Position numbers and translations under genes: made by a program | The notes under the pieces: model-generated | The model's database searches: none | Told to the model about the DNA's origin: nothing | Seen by the model: the letters and a program-made list of their open reading frames with translations, nothing else | Assembly: GCA_963575745.1 (NCBI GenBank) | Contig: CAUYUJ010014363.1 | Span: forward strand, 1-64,000 | Reading direction: 5' to 3' | DNA from: Prorocentrum cordatum | Taxonomy: Eukaryota > Sar > Dinophyceae > Prorocentrales > Prorocentraceae | DNA length: 64,000 bases | In this document: positions 12,201 to 18,774 of the stretch, piece after piece | How positions within the stretch are numbered: position 1 is the first letter of the stretch | How the letters are laid out: the number at the start of each line of letters is the position of its first letter

Positions 12201-12280
12201 TGTACGTCGATGACATTTTGGCCAGTGGGCCGAGTGACATGTTGTCGGAAGCCTTGAACGCCATCAGAGGACATCCATGA
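6287..12280 (+). CDS. copia-type gag-pol polyprotein with permuted pol domains
   Basis: 1,997 codons. The frame opens at a GTG (6287); the first ATG is 6296, inside the LTR. Residue numbers count from 6287. An Ala/Pro/Gln-rich N-terminus is followed by a gag region (about 345-590). Two CX2CX4HX4C zinc knuckles lie at 593-626 (8063-8164) and the protease DSG at 730 (8474). Then, unusually, come the C-terminal part of reverse transcriptase (HHFLGID at 960) and RNase H (DSDHAGD from 1107, ending near LTKPLPKD). Next is integrase, with HPDCEIC at 1312 and a D1347, D1405, E1440 triad spaced 35. Last are the RT fingers and palm (QADVTGAYL with D1881, YVDD at 1973-1976). The frame stops at TGA 12278-12280, just after YVDD. 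Canonical copia order is protease, integrase, RT, RNase H. One frame, no internal stop and young LTRs suggest the permuted form is mobile, possibly with helper proteins. Confidence 0.9.
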   Translation: MLPMEGSPQPSTPLTTTTGYEPRYHAPGPPAGLTADQALDWYLAQHAAQSAQSSADPQQPLGLPALPPLPQQALPGPSQGLHGMPPGLQLSLPAPPPPQQHLRPPLWAGAYPQLPAAPYAVVPRAPPPMAPQGLFPGISGPHPYQPAWPHASDILRGVTDGVTGVGAAVAGASMDVAWGAGALGSAVAGASVGAARGVGTALSTASSLLNPMLPGRAPSYPPPVPKDATPFYTPPAQASSPAPAVTLTPEMLQQLLQRAAAATVAAEVSGAEPHAALTDAAELPVPGDAEGDSEHGEQQQQQHPVQRHPVEQHAPASIPVDVVMKLLEAVAAKAAPTTGQPPSVVNREADRVVIPSLPSHLDYTQWRYSVHANVLAASSVPHLVGPFMDDVANPYVSDEMLVTDRPPAMASIDAKLFSALVHLLVAKPCEDSTRILGAIRQLCQPGCGRQALRLIDGDYLHQGPRRRQIVLAALREMTKPVHDIGQAEATLTKLKNILMELRGSPEMPTDAFILSILRSLFESNHRLAPTFAAYDLMPDIGTHYLMKNIERICVEHRAAAATRPPKVKAAAGLSKTPNTKAPSKAQGKKDLICSQCHKKGHSKEECWQLTRHCDHCKKKGHLAKDCFHNPQSPKYKPPKSTTQAGALVTDPSALALAAPGGAAPPTSASLHQPSQGSASSSSAPPTAAAALIDSQVAEFQRYLAAQAAVKKAYGCECTPAAMQSTDVLLDSGSTFHFTGKVGEAGISPTAAVEVATATGESAFNQGATSIDNLQVGPLHANFAPGAPTAAGLGKLIKDLKLDFSWSWRDFENPVLTTVEGVPLSVHVEADCPFLAASARACKLGSHCCPSDVAVCCPSFSDSSVVVDGDNAPRQELCVDQCSFGSHNYATDSSHQDECIHLNGMFCPPHNVGQTACIAQVMEDGDRAPRQSDTREVPLPGVVVEDDESQTLIMDKPVVAHHFLGIDISLSEPVGHSRTCTLSQHKHVRHILKYFLEVSPNLVLRKKQTPCHDSVCVLGIGDGADQEGVYAKLAARLIGMLLYLMRGTRPELAVGLSILGSFVTRWSTLCDIAVIGIMSYLNTYPNVVLTLAGDERDVHHMTSETFADSDHAGDKETSKSISGALSFIMGEHGTKALIAWFAVKMRSSGISTGEVEVAAASVALRRLALPLTSVLEFVFVPGGATILTLLRGDAEVAEHVFASGRSKAMRYLRKVHRVNIHFVYDVLHLPGVSYKHVEGSENCSDLLTKPLPKDTHFKHVHFMGLVILSDDNQVMAVVAYKAKKGFKQGARRVWVSPDMPHTLEHMLLHLPMHPDCEICQLAKISLTPARRAVSSERETVYGGRFYADLIGPVLPDISGFKYLLVLRDEATDYAFVHPMPDKTGSTVTEAYKVLTVDSVIKKVRPDWGCEFQGRFEKHCRRVDTHIERGLPRRSTNYARAERWHRTLEDGVRADLCQSGLGHQWYAMSAVMWTEHWNRVGRDGRIAPYFHRFNRTSDLELRPFGSLIIYLKDKPSAITNLPKFEPRGDFGVVVGYGARGSFIILRLAPFIQEGRRLFKRTRDVKFPAHGPKFPVRHLLKSREPEVAWHFLLPCEHVPDDDVELRAPHGDRCATCSGFIATDPVTCKACIEGAPRKRVTKKETSEIHSNDQTCNLRRCHCVSADSVGTDVVQCLVDPLPPCEEETSVADIVFGTLIVPDTVEPAPSTVGPDFHEPENLASAAGHFKNQVEEGTTSSEEAVKGFCMVYKAVPLKSASAQTPEAQAAIRKELATMEELKVWDPYDTVMELWQLRSLHPDALVVYAHLLLGCKDTESSGLDVLDPLQAYLLKWKARIVAGGDRLLDQYGRHYREKDLHGAPTSLEAVRLVCWWATMSPTHTLLQADVTGAYLQSQLGGRPVWIVLPPSLWPTWWSEKGYKQPVLRLRKALYGLQRSGFDWAKKAHSVLTAAGWTVIPDVVDAVYIKRDGSKVCIMALYVDDILASGPSDMLSEALNAIRGHP
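6341..6354 (+). other. primer binding site, half-tRNA (initiator Met) type
   Basis: GGTTATGAGCCCAG begins immediately after the LTR. It matches 13 of 14 bases of the complement of the anticodon arm of eukaryotic initiator tRNA-Met (GGTTATGGGCCCAG). Drosophila copia and yeast Ty5 prime from this internal site of a cleaved initiator tRNA. No match to a tRNA 3' end is present at this spot. Confidence 0.7.
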
Positions 12281-12332
12281 GCTGGAGCGGCGCGTGGCGC
12301 AGGATAGGATTTGCTTGCGCAATGAGGAGGCG

Positions 12333-13039
12333 TGTGGTTAGTGTTTTTTCATTGACGCGCACAAATCCCAGATCATTCACGAGGAACGTTTATCCCATGA
12401 AGTGGGATTGTTGTCTCCGCACAAAGTTTTAAGGCCTCTGCGGGCCCGCCCGGGGATATTTGAACACGGGGGGGTCTTAACAAATCGTGGTCCCCCCCCG
12501 GGCTCCCAGAGGCTCTGCGGGAGGTCTGGACCAAACGGTTACCGACCAGAGGATTCATTAACTTCAGTTTTTCTTCCCGTGGTGTCGTTTTGTTGCGCCC
12601 ATGGGGGCGGACAGATCGTGCCCCCCCTCCAAGGCGCACGACGCAGAATGAGCTAACGTACGCATTTTGTGCAACGAGAGAAGCACTGTAGAGTAAGCGT
12701 TTCTGGGAATGAGCGTGGCAACACCTCATTTCCGAGGTGAGTGTGGCGACACCTCACCTCGGCTGTAAAATACATCCTTGACCAACTTTTGGCTCAAGGC
12801 TCAAAGGACTGACGTACTTCAGCACACTATGCCTGAAAAACGAAAGTTCGAGACCGAAGTCACACGTTTCGAGAAACGTCTGCGTACGACCGTTCATTCA
12901 CTTCTTTGCGACAGGTTGCAGATTCCTTACAACAGGAGCGAGCCATATCCAGTACCAGTCAACATCGCCATCAAACATTTGGTAAGTGTTGCCAATGGAG
13001 GGGTCCCCACAGCCGTCGACACCTTTAACAACAACCACA
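12333..13039 (+). repeat. 3' long terminal repeat
   Basis: 707 bp, matching the 5' LTR except for one T fewer in a T run and one substitution. It is followed by the GATAC duplication. A short purine stretch GAGGAGG (12325-12331) just upstream could be the polypurine tract. Confidence 0.95.
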
Positions 13040-13044
13040 GATAC

Positions 13045-13365
13045 CCTATGGGTTATTGTCCTGTGAATGGATCGGGCTTAGGCCCCCGGCCGAATCATTA
13101 TCTTTCCGGAATAATCAACCTACGGTTAATATTAATATTCCAACATTCTGGCCCAGAGTTTATTTCAGTCCGGAACGCACTCTCAAACGTCATTCCAGAA
13201 CCACTAACCCGGGGTCCATATTCCGGGAACGTTACGAACCTGGGCTGATTATCTCCTCATAGTAGTGAACCAGGGTCAATATTCCGACATGGAAAACCTG
13301 GTGGGGAACCCGGGAGTTGGAGGGAAATGATAATTATTACCATTCCGGAATGACGAACACCGGGC
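13045..13365. repeat. degenerate TTCCGG-centred repeats
   Basis: AT-richer DNA in which variants of ATATTCCGG or ATTCCGGAA recur roughly every 30-60 bases (near 13100, 13168, 13222, 13282, 13343), often beside AACCCGGG or AACCTGGG. No gene. The retrotransposon inserted at its left edge. Confidence 0.5.
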
Positions 13366-13517
13366 TCATCCTCAGCTTTCTGGAGCTCCTGCTCACCGCT
13401 TGCCCGGCGGCGGCGGGTCCCCGCTGCGACACGCCACCCACGATGCCCTGCAGGCGGATCATCAGTTTTTTGCTGCTGACAACTGCCAGGCAAGCTCCCG
13501 CAGAGAAGGGACCCAGG

Positions 13518-13672
13518 GACATACAAATACATAGACACAAACAACAGGATTCCCCATATCTTCCTATATTTTCTGGGTTCTCGTCTTCCCCGTCACTTCC
13601 AAGATGTTCGTGTATTTTCCTGGGGGCCGACGATTAATTGTGTCTGTGTGTTTCTTTTCCCTCCTGAAGTTT
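13518..13672. repeat. dispersed repeat R2, copy 1
   Basis: About 155 bp running from ACATACAAATACATAGACAC through CAACAGGATTCCCCATAT and TTTTCTGGGTT to GACGATTAATTGTGTCTGTG, then TTTCCCTCCTGAA. Three more copies lie at about 44103-44262, 57671-57813 and 59071-59222, all in this orientation. Flanks are ACCCAGGG and AGGCAGGG (6 of 8 identical), compatible with a decayed 8-bp target duplication. Confidence 0.75.
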
Positions 13673-13891
13673 GACAGGCAGGGCATAGGAAGGGGCCCAC
13701 CTGCGGGCGCAGACTGCTTCGAGCCCTGCGCCGCGAGTGCCAGTCGCGAGCATCAGTGCGGAGCATCGCGCTGCAAAGCAAGAACTACAGGCAGAAACGG
13801 CACTGCATTGGATGCACCCGCAGCGTGTCGCTCCGCTCCGCAGGGCGGAAGGAGCTCAAGTTTTTTTGAGGCCACATCGCGCGCGCTATGT
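13673..13891. other. unique GC-rich segment, no supported gene
   Basis: A plus-strand frame with several cysteines runs through the end of R2 into this segment, but no motif supports it. I see no RNA gene. Confidence 0.4.
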
Positions 13892-14068
13892 GGCTGGCTT
13901 TAAGTCGGGCAAGTCCCCCAACAGGCGGAATTTGGAAGACAACTAAGCAATAATCACATAATATCGGAAATAGGCCAGGAATACTATAACAAAAATCGTC
14001 CCCAGACTGTGTCTTACTATTTTTGAAAATTCCTCCAGTAGAGGGGCACGCCCGACTTAAGGCTGGCT
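13892..14068. mobile_element. MITE family M1, copy A
   Basis: Element 13900-14060 (161 bp) starts TTAAGTCGGGC and ends GCCCGACTTAA. Inverted similarity continues inward for about 35 bases (CCCCC, ACAGGCGGAATTT against AAATTCCTCCAGTAGAGG). It is bracketed by an exact 8-bp duplication GGCTGGCT (13892-13899 and 14061-14068). No coding capacity. An 8-bp duplication fits hAT- or P-type DNA transposons, but the termini are not typical of either. Confidence 0.85.
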
Positions 14069-14600
14069 GGGTGGGTTCGCTGGCGCATGAGATAACACTG
14101 CGCGTGCGCACTACAACGGGCGTTGCTGCAAAGGGGGTGGGTGAAGCCGAGAGCGTTATGTTATCTACTGGGTGGGTGGGAGGGTGGGTGGGTCGGAGGC
14201 CACATAACGCGAGTTATGTGTTCGATTTGTTTTTTAACAACAATTATTATTCTTCCGCTCAAGTCTGGGACAGGCTCAGGACAATTGACGCTCGGGGACT
14301 GGGACGTGACCAGTGTGTCGCGCGCGCCGGGGCGTGGCGGGACAGAGCTGGCGCATCGGCACGCCACGCACTAGCTGCTGGCCGTAGCCCCTGGAGGCCG
14401 CAGCGGCGAGAATGGCACGAAAGACGGCATACACACGATTTCTCGGAGGTCCGAGCGGAGCTCCGAGATAGTGCGTCCATGCGGTTTCTGAACTTCGAGG
14501 TGACCACCCCTGTCGGGCGCACGATAACATGGATCGAGGGTATGTGGCTCTAGCGCGGGGGGGCCAGATCCACGGATGGGAGAAACCACCGCCCGAAGCA
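14069..14600. other. no supported gene
   Basis: Contains a GTGGG-rich patch (14170-14200) and a short AT-rich patch (14228-14252) between GC-rich stretches. Frames exist on both strands but none shows a recognisable protein. Confidence 0.4.
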
Positions 14601-14843
14601 TGAGTTGAGCAGGGACCGACCGTCCCGGCATTCCTATGGTCATACCACGAAATGTTCTTAGAACCCGGAAATGTTATAAGAACAAAAACAGTGTTCTTAG
14701 AACAAAAACCCGACGTGTTAAAACGAGGCAGACTCCGCCAGAAGTGTTCTGATAACATTTCGCGGGAACCACAAAAAAAAATCTTAGAACGCTGCTTAGT
14801 GGGGCTATGGGCGAGCCTGGACGCTTCGCCACTGCTCGACTGA
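14601..14843. mobile_element. MITE family M2, copy 1
   Basis: Element 14604-14840 (237 bp) starts GTTGAGCAGGG and ends CACTGCTCGAC, a short inverted repeat. It is flanked by TGA on both sides (14601-14603, 14841-14843). The interior is rich in GTTCTTAGAAC-type palindromes. Copies 2 and 3 are at 35597-35832 and 42799-43039. Confidence 0.8.
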
Positions 14844-14893
14844 GGCCCATGCCGCTTGACTCGGCGGCGGACCGCGCCAGCTCTGTACGGAAA

Positions 14894-14982
14894 CGGGGCC
14901 CGAATCCATTCTTAGGGCCCGAATCCATTCTTAGGGCGCGATGGGCCACGACTGCCACGCGCCCGAATCCATTCTCAGGGCT
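14894..14982. repeat. 20-bp repeat, three copies
   Basis: GGGCCCGAATCCATTCTTAG occurs twice in tandem (about 14896-14935) and once more, slightly changed, near 14960. The remainder of 14844-15060 shows nothing recognisable. Confidence 0.7.
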
Positions 14983-15073
14983 GGTCGACCCCAACGCTGC
15001 CCGGGGGCCCCGCCCCCACCCCGGGGGAACTAATCCAGAAGCCGCATTAAAGTGATCATTTGTTTTTTGGCCC

Positions 15074-15122
15074 CCCCTCTGTCACAGAGGGGCCCTAAGA
15101 TGCCCCCCCTCTGTCACGGAGG
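15074..15122. repeat. intergenic palindromes of the CTCTGTCACAGAG class
   Basis: CCCCTCTG-TCA-CAGAGGGG forms an 8-bp perfect stem at 15074-15092, with a second, imperfect copy at 15105-15122. The same palindrome appears at 25083-25400 and 35300-35385. All copies fall outside the long minus-strand frames. Confidence 0.75.
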
Positions 15123-15907
15123 ACCTCGTTCTGGGTGCTCTTCTGCCACGGGAGCTCCCGATACGATTGGAGACGATAAAATGCGATGGCGGGATGGGGG
15201 ATTGGAGGGGGAGGGAGAAGAAAACGACGAAGGAGAGGAGGCAACGACAGCGCCGACGGCGCGCGCGACTCGCCGCCGCCCACGATGCGCTGGCAAGGCC
15301 TCCGCTGCTGCGGAGGGTCGACGTTCGGCCGATGAGGCCTCCCTCCGCTGCTGCGGAGGGGCGGCCCCTGTGCGATGGTTCAGCTAAGTTTTTCCCAGGG
15401 GTTGGTCTCGGGGGGGTGTTCGACCCACCTCCAGTGTGTCGTATTCGTGGCCTCCCAGTGCCCCTGGCCGCCACTCCACCCACTGTGGCTGCTGCACCAG
15501 TCACTGGGGCGCGGGTCGCCGCCGAATGCAACTTGCATGTCGCGCCAGGCGGAGTCGACCCTGCGGTCCTGCACCGAGGAAGCCTCGCCGCTCGGCTGTT
15601 GCCACTCGCGCTCCTCGCCCTCCCTGGTGCGCCACCAGTCCCGCGATTTGCCGCGCTACTCATCCCTGCGCCACTCCCCGTCTGTTGGGCGCTGCCATGG
15701 CGTCTGTGGCCCCCGCTGCTGCGGGGGCTCTGGCGGCTGATGCCGCGGCGCCTCCCGCGGCTGCTGCTCTTGCAACCCTCGCCCTCGCTGCTCCAGCGGC
15801 GCAGGCCCTGGAGATGGCCACTGCGGGGTCGGCTGCCACCTTGGGGGTGATAAGTAACTATTTCTATAATTATCCCCTTCCTGTCAACTCCCGCCCCTTC
15901 CCGACGC

Positions 15908-17794
15908 TCATTTCCTTATGTCATCCCTCGTCCTGCTCAGCCTATTCCTTATTCCCTCTCCTCCCTCCTGCCCCCCCCGTGCCCCACCCCCCCTCTCCCC
16001 CCTCCCCCTTTCGACCCCCCGCCGCGACCTTCCATCGCCAGCCGCGGGCCTTTCGCGGTCGCCGTCCGCGTTTTCGTCTGCCCATCTTGGTGGGCGCCAC
16101 GCCTGTTGGGCGCGCTCGTCTTGCTCGCCCCTCTCGCGGTGCTGCTCTGGTGCCTGGCGCTCGGGTCCGTGCTGCTCGGGCGCCGCTGCTGGGGCGCCGG
16201 GCGCCGCTGCTGCGGCGCCCTGGAGCGCAGCTGCTTGCTGTTTCTGGGCGCGCCTGTCCTTCTTCTCTTTGTTTCTCTCGTGCTTCCTTCCCTGCGAACG
16301 CGAGCTGGCCATGCGCATTTGGAACAGGAGAGGGTAGTGGGCGCCGCCGTGCCAGCGCCCCTCCACCTCCACGGTCTCCGGCGGGAACGTCTTCTGCAAC
16401 GCGCGGAAGAGGGTCACCTCGCGAACGCTAGAGAAGCGGCGGTCCCCTCTAGCCTCAGCCTCGGCGCGCCTCTGTTTCTCACGCTCCTTCTCTTGGATCT
16501 TGCGTTGGCATTCCTCTGACTGAGTCAGTAAATCCTGGAGGTGCTCGCGGGCGTCTTTTTTCGGGTCGTAGCGATCGTGGGGCATCCCAGGGCCTCCTTC
16601 CTGGCAGTGGTGCCAGTACGTCGGCTCCGATGATGGGCTGGTGGAGGCCCCCGCTGCTGCGGGGGCCTCTGCCTTGCTTCTGTTGCGGTGCCCGATCTCA
16701 CCGATCACCGACTTGCGTGCGAAGAGCAACCCCGTCTCGTCTCTGTCGTGCACGGCGCTCAGCGGCCAGCACAGGGTGTACTCGCCAGGCCTGTTGAGAA
16801 CGAAGATGCCGAAGCTGCCCAAGCACGGGGTGCCGTCCAATCCGCGCCAGAAGTACGCTGCTGCCGTCTCCAATCGCAAGCCTAGACCCCGAAGACTCGG
16901 AAGCGTCTGTGTGGGCGCCATGTTGAAATGCCCACAAAGGATGTTAACCTTGTCCTCCTGCAAGATGGCCGCCAGCCTCGGCCACCACGTCTTGTGAGCC
17001 TCCTTGAAGCCTTTGGAAGCTTTCGCCGTGTCGCGGTGGAGGTGCACCGCGCACACCCGCACTTCCGAGCCGAAGTGGGCGTAGGTTTGATCGAAGTAGA
17101 CCTCAACCACCATGATCCTCGAGAACGCTTCCCTCCTGTTCCCTTTTTCAGTTTTGTAGTGGCCGTCGACACTCCTTTCCCAGTGGAGCAGCCGCATTCC
17201 GTGGCACACGTTTGCGCGCGCAGCGATGCACAAGGACTTGTCCTCACGCCCGCGCAGGGTCAAGTATTCGTACTCTGGTCGATTCTGGAGCTGTTGGCAA
17301 TCGCCAACACTCGCAGCACGACTCCCTCTTGCTGTCGCCATCGCTGCTGCGGGGGCGACAAAAGGCCCACCGCTGCTGCTGCTTTGGCCCTCCGCTGCTG
17401 ACGCCCCCGCTGCTGCGGGGGCGTCCGCCTGCAGCGGCGGTGGTTTCCCTGGCCGCTGTAGGATTGCCTCCATTTGCTCCTCGCATTCCGCAAAGCACGC
17501 CACGAGAGCAGGGCAATGCCGCAGCTGCAACTCAAGTCTCCGCCGCTGGTCCGCGTTGTTGGTCTCGCTCGGCATGGGGCCCCAGTTCCCGAACAGGACG
17601 GAAAGGTTGCCCACGTTGTCGTTCCGCTGCCCGTGCACTTCAGCCGCTCTACGCTCGCAGAAGAGCTGGAGCGGGACGGTGTCGCGAAGAACGCACCTGC
17701 GCCGCTCGACGTCGTCGGGCGGCGCGCAGCCCCCAAAAGCCGGCTGATCGCGCCGCTTTTCCTGAGGCTCTTCGTCATCGCTCGGATCCACCAC
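15908..17794 (-). CDS. EEP-like (endonuclease/exonuclease/phosphatase fold) protein
   Basis: A 628-codon frame; the first in-frame start is GTG and the true start may lie upstream. The middle reads VCAVHLHRDTAKASKGF, then VNILCGHFNMAPTQ, then a GTPCLGSFGIFVLNRPGEYTL block. This resembles the EEP superfamily, whose signature GDFN supplies a metal-binding Asp. Here it reads GHFN, so ordinary nuclease chemistry is doubtful. The N-terminal third is acidic and charged. The C-terminal ~230 residues are Arg/Glu/Ala-rich and probably disordered. Hairpin palindromes at 16199, 16644, 17400 and nearby are read through as Ala-rich or PQQRG-like peptides. It ends in TGA and is the most downstream gene of the minus-strand cluster. 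No partner or pathway can be named. Confidence 0.6.
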   Translation of the reverse strand: MVDPSDDEEPQEKRRDQPAFGGCAPPDDVERRRCVLRDTVPLQLFCERRAAEVHGQRNDNVGNLSVLFGNWGPMPSETNNADQRRRLELQLRHCPALVACFAECEEQMEAILQRPGKPPPLQADAPAAAGASAAEGQSSSSGGPFVAPAAAMATARGSRAASVGDCQQLQNRPEYEYLTLRGREDKSLCIAARANVCHGMRLLHWERSVDGHYKTEKGNRREAFSRIMVVEVYFDQTYAHFGSEVRVCAVHLHRDTAKASKGFKEAHKTWWPRLAAILQEDKVNILCGHFNMAPTQTLPSLRGLGLRLETAAAYFWRGLDGTPCLGSFGIFVLNRPGEYTLCWPLSAVHDRDETGLLFARKSVIGEIGHRNRSKAEAPAAAGASTSPSSEPTYWHHCQEGGPGMPHDRYDPKKDAREHLQDLLTQSEECQRKIQEKEREKQRRAEAEARGDRRFSSVREVTLFRALQKTFPPETVEVEGRWHGGAHYPLLFQMRMASSRSQGRKHERNKEKKDRRAQKQQAAALQGAAAAAPGAPAAAPEQHGPERQAPEQHRERGEQDERAQQAWRPPRWADENADGDRERPAAGDGRSRRGVERGRGERGGGARGGQEGGEGIRNRLSRTRDDIRK

Positions 17795-17873
17795 CGAGTC
17801 GCCTGGGCGGGTGCGTATCGTAGAAACTTCTGATCAAGCCGCCGCTGCTGAGCTTGAAACGCCAGACGGCGCA

Positions 17874-18194
17874 GCCCCCGCTGCTGCGGGGGCGCCCTCT
17901 GACACAAGGGCCCAAGGACCCTTCCAGGGTTGTTCGTGACCACCCACAGGTCGCCAAACCTTCCCACACTTCGCTGTGCACACTGCCGACAGTCGGCCCC
18001 GAGGCCCCGCTCCTGCGGGGCCCAATGGGCTGCTGCTGCTGCTGCTGCTGCTGGCCGCGGCCATCGCTCGCTGCCCCCGCGTTGCAGGGGGGGCGGCCGT
18101 CAGAGCAGGACTCCTGGGGCCGAAACGGCGGCGGAAGGAGGGGGGCGGGGCGAAGAGGAGGAAGACGGGGCGGATAGGGAAGGAAAGGGCGGGC
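17874..18194. other. spacer with palindromes and CTG run
   Basis: Holds two hairpin palindromes (17874-17893, and 18003-18022 with loop TCCT), a CTG run (18028-18052) and G-rich sequence leading into the AG tract. No separate gene is supported. Confidence 0.5.
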
Positions 18195-18479
<285 letters not shown>

Positions 18480-18774
18480 GGACGCGGAGGAGGGAGGAAT
18501 GAGATAATGACCAGGAGGGTGATCAGGGAGAAGGAGGGGGGAGAGCAGGAGGAGGGGCGGAGTGATCGACACCCGCGTGGTTTTCTCCCCCTGCCTGCTC
18601 TCCCCCTCCTCTCACCTCCTCCCCCGTCCTCCCTCCTCCCTGTTTCTTCTGCATAGGGCCTGCGCTACGTCCGCGCGCGCGCGCGGCACCTCAGTCGCAG
18701 CCAGGTGGAAGAGCAGTGGCTGCTGCCCGAACTCACACCCCGCGCCTCGCCGCTGCTGCGGCGGGCCGCGCCTC

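Larger units (their letters stand above)
5628..13044 (+). mobile_element. complete Ty1/copia-type LTR retrotransposon with target duplication
   Basis: Seen directly: a 5-bp target duplication GATAC (5628-5632 and 13040-13044), two almost identical LTRs (5633-6340 and 12333-13039) bounded by TGTGGTT and AACCACA, a primer site directly after the 5' LTR, and one long gag-pol frame. The LTRs differ by one base in a T run and by one substitution (T at 5946, G in the 3' copy), so the insertion is very recent. The zinc knuckles, DSG protease motif, integrase triad and YVDD reverse transcriptase motif place it in the copia class. The order of the pol domains does not match that class. Confidence 0.95.
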
